DNA from: Hyperoplus lanceolatus | Lineage: Eukaryota; Chordata; Actinopteri; Uranoscopiformes; Ammodytidae | DNA length: 64,000 nt | Reading direction: 5' to 3' | Assembly: GCA_026929865.2 (NCBI GenBank) | Contig: CM049416.1 | Location: forward strand, 14,393,501 to 14,457,500 | Shown: positions 13,507 to 27,641 of the stretch, one piece after another | How positions within the stretch are numbered: the first letter of the stretch is position 1 | How the letters are laid out: each line of letters opens with the position of its first letter | The notes under the pieces: generated by a model | Databases searched by the model: none | What the model was told of the DNA's origin: nothing | The model's input: the letters and a program-made list of their open reading frames with translations, nothing else | Program-made: the position numbers and the translations under genes

Positions 13507-13551
<45 letters not shown>
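13493..13551. repeat. (GA)n microsatellite
   Basis: A GA run with a few interruptions, preceded by a short GTGTGTGT patch. Purine-rich on the plus strand, CU-rich in the plxna4 transcript. Confidence 0.97.
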
Positions 13552-13556
<5 letters not shown>

Positions 13557-14521
13557 GGTGGAGGAGAGGGAAAGGTGTGTGGGGGCACTTGTCACCTCCA
13601 GAGAGCTACGGAGTGCAATGATTGGCTACAGGCATGCAGTGAAGGAGGTGGTGAGAGAGGGAGGGGAGGCAGTGGTGTGTCCTCTAGAGCTGCACACACT
13701 CTAGCCATAAATCACACAGACTTGGATAGGAGAGGGGAGGTGAAGTTGGAGAGGAAAGTATGGAGATATAGAAGAGAAAGGGAGGTAAAGAACAAGAGAA
13801 AGAAGGATGAGTTGCTCCCCAAAAAATCCCCCAGAATGAGAGTTACTGTAGAAATATGGGTGCTACATGCACTGCCCCTGATAGAAAATGAGGAAGAAAT
13901 GGATCTGCTTCAAACCGTCATCCATCACTGATTTGGAGAAGAAATCCATTACATACAAAGTGGTGAAAGTCTGTGTAGAGGGAATGAAGAAGAAAGAAAT
14001 ATTTGACAAGGAGAGCAGTACCTTAAGTGAACCTAAAGTTATAGCCGCTTATGAGAGGAAAACTAAATAATAATGGTACTGCGAAATTACTTTGGCCCTG
14101 GCAAGGTTACTGTTAGCGAGCAATCCACTGAGCTACAGGGGAACACACTGTGTGATTAGTTGCTAGACGTATTGATTTTCTAATGCTGAAGTACAAATTA
14201 ACAGTCACCATGCAATGATTTGGAACTTGCACACAGGCAAATGCCAACACATCAAAAACGAATGAGAATTTTGTTAGCATGAATCTACTATACATTTTTC
14301 TTTACCATTTATTTTACAATAAATCCCTTTTAGGATTTGATAGTTAAGTGTTGGAGAGCCTATGCCTTCACAGTCTGCTACACATAAGTAATTAATGCCG
14401 ATTCAAGTGCGTCTTCCAAAGAGAAAAAAAAAGCGAGTGTCTTCGTTCAGCAGCAGCCACAGAGGGTGATTCTTTACTGCTCAGCCACCTTTGACATGAG
14501 TAGAAGTCTGTGAAAATGTGT

Positions 14522-14523
<2 letters not shown>

Positions 14524-14596
<73 letters not shown>
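14524..14596. repeat. (GT)n microsatellite, about 73 bp
   Basis: Pure GT run; (CA)n in the plxna4 transcript. Confidence 0.99.
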
Positions 14597-14598
<2 letters not shown>

Positions 14599-15370
14599 AG
14601 ACAGCGATGTTTGGAGTGTCTCTCTGTGGTTACCTACTTAATGATCCATCAGTAAAAGAGAGAGAAACAGAGAGAGAGAAAGCTTGGGGCATAATTGCAT
14701 TCCCATTTGCCGGCTCGACACAGACTTGATATGGCTGAAGAATGTTAATGGTGATGCTAATTAACTGCAAGAGTAGATATATGCTTTAAGGGCAGGCTTG
14801 ACAGGCAAGCCAGAGAGAAACTCAAATACTTGTGTATGTGACGTTGTAGATTTTGTCCAAATTGTTTTACCTTCTACTATGGTCGCTCCTTTGTTTTTCA
14901 CACTAACTCCTTGTCAGTCTTGACCCAGTTGGCATGTGTTTCAGTCTGGATCAGTGTGATTGTGCACACGCTTACATACATGCATGTGTGTTTGAAAAGC
15001 ATAGCACATTTTTGTGGCAGCAGTTTTTAAAGGCCAGATTGTTGAGTTTAGGCAGCTAACTTTAGGCTTAACTCAGGCTTTCCAAAAGCACAACGCTGGA
15101 TCACTTTTAAACTGAAAAGATTACCAGGAACCTACATGGTCAAACAGCTCCAGAGTGTGTTTAGTTCAGCCCTAGCCCATCATGTTCAATCAGCTGGCAG
15201 GATATAGTGAGTCATCATCCTGACGGGATCCAATCACAGGCAAAACTACTGCCAAGTAAATTGACAAGTAATAATGACTGACATCAAAACAGATCAGTAA
15301 AATAACTTTGATTTGCATTGCATCTCCTTATAGGAGGATTTTGGATGTTGAAGGTTGACTGCCTTGTCAC

Positions 15371-15952
15371 TATAGCCTGGAAATCCAGACCCTGATATCT
15401 TGAACGATAGAGGGTCTGGCCACGATCAAAAGTAATTTCCAACTCAAGGGGCGGCTCCTACTCGTGCATTTCAAATGCCACTGCACGAAGTTGGATAGCA
15501 ATACAACCAATCAGAGCGATGCACAAGGTGACGTAAGCCCCTTTCGTTTAGCGAACAGCTGTTAAACTGTTAAATTAAACGTTTGCCGTTGTCGGTCGGC
15601 AAAACAGAACATTCCACTTACTTGCTAATGAAAGATTTGAGTGCCGTCTTCCAAATCGTTAAGGGTCGAGGCCAAAGCAGTCTCAAACTCACACAACATA
15701 TCCGCAGCCATCTTTGATGTTTACTATCACGGCTTCAACGTTGCATGCACGTCACTGTCGTCATCCGGTTACGTCCTCCCCAGAGTACCATATAAAGGGC
15801 TCTGGCGCACCCATATTAGATAGAACCAATTGAAACCATAGCCAGATTTCTGGTTTTCTTGATAAAGCTTCAACGGAGCGTGTCCAGACCAACACGCGCA
15901 GCAAATTTAATTTGCCAGCGCCTAGTGGCAGGTCTAGGAATGCCAGGCTATG
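15371..15952. mobile_element. Short non-autonomous DNA transposon (MITE), family not named
   Basis: The ends form an imperfect inverted repeat: left TATAGCCTGGAAATCCAGAC, right GGTCTAGGAATGCCAGGCTA followed by TG. The sequence GTCAC lies directly outside both ends (15366-15370 and 15953-15957), a likely 5-bp target duplication. The 582-bp body has no meaningful ORF and is more CpG-rich than its flanks, as is usual for relatively young insertions. Confidence 0.75.
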
Positions 15953-16975
15953 GTCACTATGTTAACAAACTGTCAAAACAACAACATTGCAAAGAGTGCT
16001 GCAGTATTTGACACAGGGGACAATGTATTTAAAAAAAATACCTATACACAAAAGTCACTTAGAATACTGTTCTCGACCAAGGTCTAAAGAATTGTCAGAT
16101 TTTCTGCTGAGGAATTAACAAAAACAACCGGTGCAAATTATACTTGTTATCAAAGCACAGATTCAAGATTCCATGACAGCCCTTTGATTTGTTTATGTCC
16201 CCACTCCCCAGACCTTGACTCATCTTTCCACAGCGGCCAACCTTGTCTTAACCCTGAGCCAGCAACACATAAAGAGTCAACCACAGTTCAAACTGTCAGC
16301 AAACGGATATATCAGACTGAAGTTAGTCATTTTCTCTACCCAACTTCTGTGCTATAGCTCAAGCCTTTTTCAGCTCCACGAACACACTGCACGGGAATAG
16401 CCACTCAAATCACTCACAGCTCAATAGGCTGCCACATACTGCTACTCTTCTCAATAGGAGCAGACTCACAAGAGTGAAATGAACATCAAACTCTATTTCA
16501 CTACTCTCACCCTCTCTCCTCCCATCAGATGGTCTCCCCTTACCCTTTCTCAACATTCTCTCCATCTCTGTGGCTTTCATTCATCATTCTTGCCCGCCAA
16601 TGTTGCCCTCCAAGCCCATTCGGTCTCTTTCTACCGCTCTCTCCTTTCTGTAGCTGTTCACCCGCTCTCTTCCTGCTTCCCATTTCAGAAAAAACTTTGC
16701 AAGATATCTGATTACTAATTCAATTTCATAGAAAAGATTGGAAAAAAATATATATATCCAGCAGCTTAACATCAAGTCGATATTCTTAAAAAGCTAATCT
16801 TAATTGCAGCTAATCAGCAACTGCATCTAGGCTGTAACACTACATTGACCATGATTCATAGCTGGAGGTTCACCTTTGCAAAAAGCTGCAGCAATACAAG
16901 AAATGTAGTGTTTCTGACTTGGTGTGGTCAAACATGTGTGTCAACCTGCAGTGAAACAGCTGGTTGGTTGAGCAT

Positions 16976-16978
<3 letters not shown>

Positions 16979-17012
<34 letters not shown>

Positions 17013-17032
17013 CGTGCGTGTGTGTGTGTGTT
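16979..17032. repeat. Impure (TG)n / (TGCG)n microsatellite
   Basis: TG units interrupted by three TGCG units, about 54 bp. Confidence 0.95.
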
Positions 17033-18921
17033 TGAATGCGCTATTGCCCTGCTCAGCCCCTGGCAGCTCATCAATTATAAAGGAGCCCTGGAAGGGAGGG
17101 ATAAGGCCAAGCTACACCAATGGCATCTATAAATACACACCTGAATGACACACGTGAGGTGAACGGTTATTTTTGCATTTCAGCCGGTACACACACATGA
17201 AACAAGCAATGTCACCCACCACATCAGGGGCACTGTGTATCTGTTGAGTCAGGAGGGCCGGGGCACAGTGGCTGCTCTTTGCTAACCTGAGCACCATGTG
17301 ATACTCTGTATAAATCAGAGGAGAGATTGCTTTCCTCTTCTCCCCTCATGTCTTTCATCAACTAAACACCGTGGCTCACTGAATAGCAAAATGGAAAAGG
17401 TGGGACGTGTGTGTGAGTGTGCAGCAGTGCAGGTAAATTCCATAATATTCTGGAATAAATGTTCTGTCATTCCCTGGTGGACCTGTGCTTTCTACTTTTA
17501 CTTCACTCTCTGTTTCCATGTATCTCCACCTTTTCACTTTAATATAGCAGATTGTTTAGATCTTACTTTTTCTCTTCATCCACTATGTCTCTACTTTTAA
17601 TTTCTCAGCAATATATCCCTCTCTGCATCACTTCAACTCTACCTGAGATTCATCCGCCAAGCCCCATACAATGCACATTTATTAAGTCATTTTTCCAATG
17701 GCTGAATACCACATGGACCCTGCCTGCTGCCTAGTCAGACCGGCTGGCTATTGAGAGCACACAAGGTAACCACTGAATTCTAATCCTCTTCCTAGGGCAT
17801 TATTGGACCTAACTTCTCATTAGCTCCATTGATTCTCTGCACAGAAGTGAATAAAATATACACAACTCAAGACTCAAATAAGTATGACACACAACCACAC
17901 AAACACCACCTTGCACCTTTACCAATTCCCTAAATCTAGAGGATAAATTGGGACCTGGAAGGCGAGTTAGGCAAACATTGTGCACCAAGAAATTGCCACA
18001 AGAAGATTTGGCCAGGTGCCAATAAAGAGCTATGAAAAGAAGCATAAGGTGAAGGGGGTTACCCATTGACTAATTCCCCTTGACATGCCTTTCTATCTCT
18101 ACAAGACATAGCGGAGCAAAGTCGGCTAACAGACAGCAGCTAATACAGCGAGACGAAAACGCCAACACATTAATATTGTGTGTTCAATCAGCCTTAGCGC
18201 TGCGAGGTGGACATCACCTGTCATCCAATACCAGCCCTCTATCATCAGATCATCGTAATGTTCATTCAGTAGCCTACATAGTATCAGCATGACGTGTGTG
18301 CAGTGCTGTGAGCCTCGCTGGGAATTAAATACAGACACTCAGATATCTATGTGTGTACTGTGCATGTGTGTCTTCACTACATTGATGCCTTCTATACATT
18401 CTACCCTGTGCGTGGAACAGCCTGTGCTACCATGGCAACCGACGACTGAGCTTGCTTTAGTGTGTGCTGCTGCGCTAGCTGTTGTGGGAGCAACACATAC
18501 GCACACTAACACACAGTGCCAAGGCAACCAGGGAGACTGCTGAGGAATACTTAACAGTATGGGAACATTGACATTCTGGGGATACTGGCGGAATAAAGCA
18601 GCAGTTTAGACCACTGGCCAGAATTAATGAATAAGTGGATGAGGTTGTAAAGGCCACTAACAAGGGTGATAGCAGCAGTGTGTGCACCTTTGTTGAAGAG
18701 CATTGTGTTTATAGCATAACAATGGAGAGGAGGGAGCTCAACTCATAAAATGCTGTCCACACTCACATACACACACACATGATGCCTGCCCGTCCTAAAG
18801 CATATTTCATCATTAGCTCTAAGCAGTTAATCCTCTGCTCCACTGACCACGGCTCAGCTAAACCCATTTCAATAATCTGCATCTGGGGCTAACCAACCCA
18901 TCATATACATGCACAGACAGA

Positions 18922-19038
<117 letters not shown>

Positions 19039-22000
19039 GCATGCAGGACAAGGACACAATCAACTCACAAAACATATGGGACGGGTCTAGTGCAATGAAT
19101 ATCTCAAGCAAAAGCTCACTCACCCACGCACATCTACCGCTCCTTATTCTATTGTGCAACAGCCCCTGTTTGTTTATTAGACAGGAAGTGCCACCGAAAT
19201 AAAAAATGTTAATTATGACTGTAATAAGACAAAGAAACTACAATGCAGGGCAATCTAAACTACTGTTACCTGATTGGACTACAAGGTCTAAATCGTTGCT
19301 CAGCTAAATCATACTGCAAAGGGAGTTAAAGGAAGAGTGGGGGGAAACAGAAGGAAAATTAAAGGAGAGATAAATTGCGTGTGTGCGTGTGCGTGTTTGC
19401 GTGTGCGTATGTGTGTGCGTGTGCGTGTGTGACGAGGAGGGAAGCCAAGAGTGAACGTTTGACCTTTCCCTTCCCAACAACACACACAAACCATTGGGCT
19501 TGTTTCCGTCTTCCCTGACAAAGTTAAATGACAGATCTCTCTCTCTCTCTCTCTGTCTCTATGTTACTCCTGCAAGTCTTTTCTCCACTCCTCCAACCAT
19601 TCATTCACCGCTCTTCATCCTCGCTTCCTTGTCACCTAAATTCCTCTCCATCTCTTTCCCCTGTCTTGTTTGTTTGCTTCTTCTCCCCTCTCTGTCTGAC
19701 TGGAACCGATTGAAAAGTAATGGCTGTGGTTAAGAAGTGAAAGAATTGTCCAAACCCGACACCCCGTTCTTTGCATTTGGCCAAATGCTGACAAAAGCTC
19801 GTAGGAAGAGATGCTTTTTCTTCCCTTTTCTCTTTTTTCCCCCATCGTTCCAAGACGCATGCACGTCTGCTTTTTCAAACACTACTTTTGGCGGTGCTTC
19901 GCAGAAATGAGTTATCTAGGACACACACCCACATACATGGATCCTCAGCTTCTTGGACTTCCCTGCCTTTGCATGACTTGCCTTGCTCATTTGTGCCTCT
20001 GTCTATGTCAAGTTCAAGGTTAGTTGCTCATCGTATTGAGCGCCAAAGCTCCCCCATTGGGAGGGACAGAGTGGAGATGCATTAGCACCTCGGCAGGTGG
20101 CCCTCAATCTCATCTCCTCCCTCTCTTTTCTCTCCACGTCTTCCCTCCACACCTCCCTCTCTTCCCCTAGTCCACCTCTCCATCCGCGGCCCCCATGGAG
20201 GTAGCTGGCCAGCTTTTGTCCAGCAGTGTGTGTAGGTGTGAGTGTGTTCATTGATGCATACATGTGTGCTTATCTCAATAAGACCAAATGGTGGGCAGAG
20301 TGTGAGTATCCACACCGACGTGTACCTGTCATGCTAATGTGTAGCCTGACCAGATGACCATGAACTAAAGCAAAGCTTGCAGGGGGTTAAGGCTTTCCCC
20401 TTGACCTGCTGCTGTGCATTGACCTGCAGTAAACAGCTTTAAACCTTACCCAGCCACAGCCTTTTATCTCCATCACATCTCCATCTCCTAAAAGCCACAG
20501 ACCAACGCGCTCACACAAACTGACCGACAGACAGGCTGACAGAAGCCATATGGTCCATTCACTACCAATGGCAGGAGGTAGCCATCAAAGAGCTCTCGCG
20601 GCTACTCCATTCAGCCATGGACAGATAGATAGACGGAGGGAGGAAGGGAGAGTGATGAAAGGAAGAGGCAAATTAGAAGGAGAGGGCAAACAGAGGTGGA
20701 GAAAAAGAAGTGCGGGCAAATGCAGGCGAAGGAATAAGAGGAGAAGCGATAAGATGAGTGGTGAAGGGCAGAAAGGAAGAGGCATTCTATCAATTTCAAA
20801 AGAGCTACAAGTGACGTGGAAATGAAAAGGGTGAGAAGAAGGCATTGAGGTGGACAGATCATATGATCTGAGGGTTTTAAAACGTGTCTGCGGCAGTAAA
20901 GGCCAAGCATGGCTGTAAAAGTTGGTATGTACAGAAATCTACTCAACTGACAACTTGACAATGTTTCATGATCCAGATTATTAGACTGTGTCAATAGGGA
21001 CTTTAGACAACACAGCCATTCAGCATCAGAAACATCCAAATGTCGGGTTCAGATTAAACTAATTTTGCCTGTAACGATGGTCACCGTGTCAAATTTGGTA
21101 ATTTTAGAGTCTATAAAACTCTGTGTTCCTAATGGTTAAGTTTGACATGTCCTGGAAGAACATGTAGAAATCTTTCTGTCATGACATTGTGAGATTTGTC
21201 CCAGATATGGCATTGGCTGTCATCCATTATGGCACAGGAGGACATTATACTCGGGAGGAAACGATTAATTGCTGCACGCAATGCTGATGGTGATTCAACA
21301 CCTATTGTCATTCCCGATCTGACTCTCAACGTCCTAAATCTGTCGGATGGGGCTATAATCAGGTTGACATCATGTAGCCTGGGCTATGAATGTGTGTGTG
21401 TGGTCTTGTGCTTCTGAGAAAAGACTTGAAAACCTATAGACCCTGATAGCAAAGTGAGGACATTTTGTGTGGCCCATTACATGAAGAAACTCAAGGCTAA
21501 TGCAGTCTAATCACCAAATTCTGATTGTTACAGATAGATTTAGGGGTTGAAAAGAATAATGTTAATAATCTACCTGGATCAGTATAGAAGTATAAACATG
21601 TGTCGGTAGTCTGGTCAACAGGCCTCAAGTTATACTAGCAAAATGTTTACTCTCACCCACATAACATAAAAACTATTTCACAAGCAAATTGAATTTAGCT
21701 GGATGCCCAGCTTGACTTCATGATGTCATAAATGTGGGCCTGTAAACACAGTATTAAAGTCCATCCACTCTCTTTTACCATAAGGCTGATATTTATTCTG
21801 GCTGACGTGTTAGTCACAGGATCATAAATAACAGTGGAGAAAAAAAGGGAAGAGTGAAATAGAGTGAGTGAGGGGAGACGTGAGAGAAAGCAGGAGGAGG
21901 GGGCAGCCGAGGAATGGAACAAGTAAGGTGGAGGAGTGAATATAAATCAACATCCATTAGCTGAGGGGTTATAAAGTCACTGATGAAGGAGGTGGGCTGA

Positions 22001-23423
22001 AGCTCAGACCTTTTATTGTCTTGTTGTCGTCTTTTATTACCTGTGATGTCATCTAATGGTATACCGTTAACGACAGGGGAGGGGAAGTATATGTAAGTGG
22101 GAGGGGAGGATTGGGTTGTAATGGGGCTGTGTGTGTACGACTACGTAAACACATGATATCGATCCCCTTTTGTCTAAGATGTTTGGATTTTGTGGTTGTT
22201 ATTTTTTATATTTGCTTAAATATTCCATATGTGCACAATCTGATCTTCATTCATGTTGAGTTTGAATGAATTAAGCCAAGATTCTGCGTTTCTCTCAAGT
22301 AGCAATATGTAGTTTGGAGATGGATGTCTGGATAGAGTCTGATGCATGGAAATTTCCCCTTCCTAAATGTACTTGCTGATATCCCAGGTGAGCAGTAGGT
22401 ATTTAATGATTATATTCATCCTACGTTTGAAATAACTGCATATGTTTAGGTCATTTTCCTATAACATGGAAAACTGATGCCTTAACTAATATGCTCCTGT
22501 GTGGAACAAAACAACAAACACAAGAAAAACAAACAATGCAAAACATGGTACACTACTGCTGTCAGCTATGTATTGGTAGAAAAACACCTCACAACATCGG
22601 TTGCTTGCTCGAGTCTCAAATCACGTGAGGCTCAATAGACTAGTCGCCCCAGAGTTCATCTTAACCATGACACTACAAGATATAACTGTGTGTGTGAGCC
22701 ACCACCCTACTATCCCACCTAGCAGCAGTGTATCATCCCATTAGCCCAGAAAGGGGCTGCCACATGGGAGAGGGCACAGGGCACGAGGAAAGTCTAAGGT
22801 GGAAGCCACAACAGGCAAAACCCCAGCTTATCCAGTGCTGTGTTACTCTGAGGGGAGAAATCTTGTGTAACCAAGGGCTTTGCTGTCACACAGAATGTGA
22901 CATGTTTTTCAAGGAAGAGAAGGTTTTGGTCAAAAACAATTCGACAAGAGCAATCAGCGCCCATTCCCTATAATCACTAATGATTTTATTATAATCTAGA
23001 TGTCTTGGATTGATACAAAGTTAAGTGAATATCCTAATAAATTATTCTATTCTATTTCTGATGCCTAAATTTGCATCAAGAAACAAATGTCAGAAACTTT
23101 ATCTAATCGATTCTGCAACATGCTGATCTGTGCTGTCTAGCAAGTTTTCCAACATGCTGATGTGAGCAACAATCTGCCCCTAGGGCTCTGGATTTTATAC
23201 AAGTCCAAAGTGAAGGAAAAGTGCAGCGGATACTCCCCATACTGGGTGTATACAAGTGTATGTGTAAAATATGGTGCAGTGGATGAGGAGGATGTTGAGC
23301 GATACCAGATAGGCTTTGCTGTAGAAATAATAAACCCTCAGGGGTTTTCCTGATCCCCCTTCCTCAAACACACACACACACACGATAGTGGAGTATACAC
23401 TCCTTTCACTCTCCCTCTTTCAT

Positions 23424-23567
<144 letters not shown>

Positions 23568-23753
23568 CTTCCTTCTGCAGACTCAGCTGATTTGCCTGAA
23601 AGTCAATCTGCCTTACTACTACTATTCTTCCCCCAATCCAGCAGTCCTCAATTCCCAGCCCTTACTCCTCATTGTGAAAGAGAGAAACCAAATATCTGCC
23701 TTCACCAATTCAGCCAACTGTGCTGTCCTCCATCCAATTCTCCTGCTCCTTAC

Positions 23754-23936
23754 CTTCTTGACGCGTCCGCTTTTTGTGCCCACGAAGACCAGCGAGTGGT
23801 TCTTGTAGACGTAGGCGATGACTGAGCTCATTTTATCAACGGCGTCTGTGAAGAGAGGCTTGCCATGCACCATCTCAGACACACCCAATGGCGCGTTCAT
23901 GTCCAGGCCACAGAAGTCATCATCAATGGTCAGGAG
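23754..23936 (-). CDS. plxna4: Plexin-A4, exon 3: continued sema domain (residues 416-476)
   Basis: The 183-bp exon encodes 61 residues in phase 0 on both sides. It begins LLTIDDDFCGLDMNAPLGVS and ends FVGTKSGRVKK. The IDD-FCGLDMNAPLG block and the SVIAYVYKNHS block are closely like plexin-A4 of other vertebrates as I remember them; A1 has Q-D-F-NQPLGG at this place. It joins the preceding exon without frame change, giving IPCSSA followed by LLTIDD, the expected junction. The acceptor has a strong pyrimidine tract; the donor is AAG then GTAAGG. The rest of the sema domain, PSI and IPT repeats, membrane segment and GAP domain must lie left of the window. Confidence 0.95.
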
Positions 23937-26900
23937 CTGCAGTACAAAAGAAAAGGAGAGATTATTATTACATAAGAAATCAAATTCAGTTTCCCTCACG
24001 AATAGCAGGAACACATTTCTGACTACAGGTATAACATAAGGTGCACTGGCTCAGAGTGACCAACACTTAATCCATTCTTCTTTCTGCTGTGTGCCAAAGG
24101 GTGTCTCAATGGAGGAAGTTCTAAGGTTCAATTTAGGCAGAGGGTGTTGTACCAGTATTGGGCAAACCTACAAATTAACTGATTAAAATAGCAAAGATTG
24201 AGTCGAGTAATAATAGAGGGATGGATATAGATACAGGGAAGTTCAACAAGGGAGAAACAGTGTGTATGTAAGAGAATGTGTGAGCATTTGTATGCGTCTG
24301 CTGGTCCACATGCAGGAAACAGCAAACAGGCTAATAAGAGGAGAGATTTGAAGATGGGAGAAGACTGCAGTCAGGCTCTAGCTGTGTAATAGCGCCAGAG
24401 ACTTCCCTGTCAGGCACAATTCCCCACCGTCCACCCAATGCAACAGCAAGTGCAGAAATGCCAGTGTGGAAAGATATAAATTCAACGTGAAAGGATTGAA
24501 AGTGAACTGAGTGGGAAAAAATTGCTGCATTGTCACACTGAAACAATTCAGTGCAATGCATCTAAATATACAGTATATGAAAAACTGAAATTGTGTTGGA
24601 AGACGACTTCAAACTGTTGATGGAGTTTCAATCTGTTATGCTTTGTGTATGGACATGCAGCTGTGATGTAGTGATTAAACCCAGATGTGCTTGTTTCATG
24701 TTTTGAGCCTTACCACATTTTGTGTTTGAATGTATGTTGTTTCCTGCCAGGGGCATATTCATACCAGTCAGTCACTGTGGGCAGAATGAATTATGGGTTT
24801 TGATAAGAGAATAATGGTTCCAGGGATTGGTCATTATTCCGTGGATATGGATGGAGTTGAAACACTGGGTTTGGAACTGTAGCAAGCATTGCTCTTGATT
24901 AATGCACTGTGTTGGGTTGCTGCTGTGGGGATTTGCATTCATTCAATATGCACATAAAATGTCACACAAGTCAGATGAGATAGTGAATATGAGTTATGAA
25001 ATACAAATTTTGCAGAAATGACTCGAAGAAAAGCAATTCCATGCAGACTGATTTCAATGTCTAATTGAAGTCCTTTATGAATAGTATTGGTCTGATAGGA
25101 ATGATGAAAGCAAAACAAGAGGTCGTAAAAGTTTAACTTTAAGATCATAACAAATTACCTGTGTCTTCCATAGAAACATCCTTATATGCAACCAAAAAAC
25201 TAACATAAGACTAAACAGTGTTTCCCGCAGGATTTTTTTCAGCAGTGGTGCTGTGGTCCCCGAATCCTCTAGGGGGGTCCGGGGGCATGCCCCCCCGGCC
25301 GATTTTTTTTGTACCCTTTACATTGGAATGTACAAATCTGGTGCACTTTGAGAGGAGAATATGCACTTAAATCCTATTCAAACAGTCCTGTGTATTACTG
25401 TAGATAGGATTATTGGTGTTGTAACTTTGCCTTTTGTGTCTTCATTTACAGATTTTGACATTTTTGTATAGAAATTAATATTTAAACAAAAATGCCACAA
25501 CGCAAAAATAATTTGCACAATTTATTTACAGATTTTTGCCTAATGCTTAAACACTAAACGTGGTTGCCATGCCCAAAGCATCACAACCTCTAACTTTTGT
25601 AACCATGCCCTAAACAAAAGCACCAACCCTACAAACACAATAAGTGCTTTGCACTGTGTTTAAAATTCTCCAACACACTTCTTTCAAAACACTACACACT
25701 GTTTTTTACATAAGACACATTGTTCAAAAATGAAATCTCCTGCTAAAATGGGCAAAACACAACTTTTTAAATTACAAACCACAACTAAAATTTGAAAAGA
25801 ACACAGACTCACACACATTAAAAATAAAAAATAAAGCTAATTGAATAACAATCAGTGTGAGCCTTAGCACTACAAATAGACCTCAGGTGAGCTGAGCTCC
25901 TTTGTGAGACAGTGAGAGTCAGGGGAAGAGAACAAGAGAGAGTTGCAGAAGGTTGAGGACAAAGAAGACAACAGACGGAGAATTGTGAAGTTTTTGCTCA
26001 TCCACAAAGGCTACATCCAGCCTGGGAGAATTTAATACTCCTTGTCCCTCTCCTTGTTCAGGATCTACCACTGCACCCTCTCTCTCTTGTTCTCCTTGCT
26101 TCTCTCTCACTTCTCTTTCCTCCCTTACTTGGTCTACCTGTATCTTCTGTAATAAACTTGAGTACTTTAAGGCCTTTAAACAACAAGTAAGAAATGCTAG
26201 AAATCTTATTTGTTTCCTTCAAATGACCCTATATACATGCATTTGTAATGTTCAAATAATATCACCTTGCATTATGCATTTAAATCCAAAAGAAAATTCT
26301 CATTAGCTTGAAAGTTTGCTTCCCTAATTTGCTTTACTAACCTCAGCTCCGCCATTGTCCCCGTCTGCCTTTCTTTTTCTAATCACCCAGCTTTTTAGAC
26401 TCATCTGCAAATGTAATATATATTATTTAACTATGTATATATACATTGTGCACAGTGCATCCCTTAAGAGCTTGTACCAGCCTTTTGACCTCTGAGCCCT
26501 AAGCCATTTTTTCAGATGTTTTGGTTCGCCTGGATTTATTCTCTTATTAAGATTGCATTCATCACCCCTATAATGCATAGCTGTCAACCTATCATTTATT
26601 TGGGCCACAACCTGGACTATCAGAATATGTGTGCTGCAGTGATGTCGTTTGAATGTAGGAAATTATCAATTAGACAGTAAAAAAGCAAAAAGTATCTCAC
26701 AATTATTTATTGATATGACACAAAAAGGCACATTGATTAAGCTTGTTATTGCTTAAAACACTACTTCTTAGTCTTGGGAGTCAAAAAGTGATGAGAAAAT
26801 TCTAAAATAAATATAAATTATACATAATAGAAACTATTCATGCTTTTTTTAAAAGTTCCCTGCATGTATGCTACTGACCACATGCTTACAGGCGATTAGC

Positions 26901-27053
26901 ATAAATCCCTAACTAAAATACGCGGTGAAAACGGACTTTATATGGCAATAAAGAACAACATCGGATCTAACAGTTCCCGAAAATACCTAGGCTACAAGCT
27001 CCTGACTGGATATAAGCTCCTGTAAAGGCTATGAGTGATCCAAAAAGAGCGAC

Positions 27054-27055
<2 letters not shown>

Positions 27056-27092
<37 letters not shown>
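27056..27092. repeat. (AC)n microsatellite inside the 25.2-27.5 kb transposon
   Basis: Pure AC run of about 37 bp. Confidence 0.97.
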
Positions 27093-27093
<1 letters not shown>

Positions 27094-27216
27094 AGTCTAC
27101 TAGAGAAAAAAACGGCACGGAGGTTACGGTTTATACACTAGATAAAATAAAATTACGATAGGGCTCAGAGGGTTTTTAACAATGTTGGTCATGTAGCGAC
27201 ACATTTTAGCAACTTA

Positions 27217-27252
27217 CTCTCTCTCTCTGTCTCTCTCTCTCTGTCTCTCTCT
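27217..27252. repeat. (CT)n microsatellite with CTGT interruptions
   Basis: CT run broken by two GT steps. It lies inside the transposon at 25.2-27.5 kb. Confidence 0.93.
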
Positions 27253-27641
27253 TTCCTTCTTTATTTGCTCTTCCGCTACACTCGCTGCTAGAATCAATGT
27301 AACTTTGCAAATGTGTAGGCTACTACTGCCAACAACTGCCACACTCGCTGTTCTTCTTTGATGTTGGCTACGTGGTGATGCCGCGTGCTGCGTAATTTAC
27401 GTTACGCGCTGCCCATTTTCTTAAAGGAGCTACGTACCAAAAAAAAAAATAGAAAATGCGGAGGAGAAGGATTTTTATAGCAGTGGCGGAGAAAATCCAG
27501 CACCGGCGTGAACGTGCGGGAAACACTGCTAAATTTAGCATGCACCAATAAGATATGGACTATCATTTTGGTTAAAACCTAAAGAAACAGTTATCTAGTG
27601 GTTTGAGCAGTCAGAGATGGGATGCTCTGGGGGGCAGAGGG

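Larger units (their letters stand above)
25216..27528. mobile_element. Non-autonomous DNA transposon, hAT-like, 5-bp target duplication
   Basis: The left end CAGTGTTTCCCGCAG and the right end GTGCGGGAAACACTG are inverted copies, apart from the innermost base. CTAAA is repeated exactly outside both ends (25211-25215 and 27529-27533). Total length is 2313 bp. Inside are a C/G-rich palindromic patch at 25271-25298 near the left end, several AT-rich stretches, and a CA and a CT array near the right end. I see no transposase. CAG-starting ends fit hAT, and a 5-bp duplication fits the hAT5 group; that grouping is inference. Part of the interior may be older insertions. Confidence 0.85.

Noticed and set aside
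14100-14147. A tRNA-like word (TGTAGCTCAGTGGATTG on the minus strand) that could be a SINE or tRNA.
   Set aside because: Only an A-box-like word; no B box at the right distance and no tail, so too little to call.
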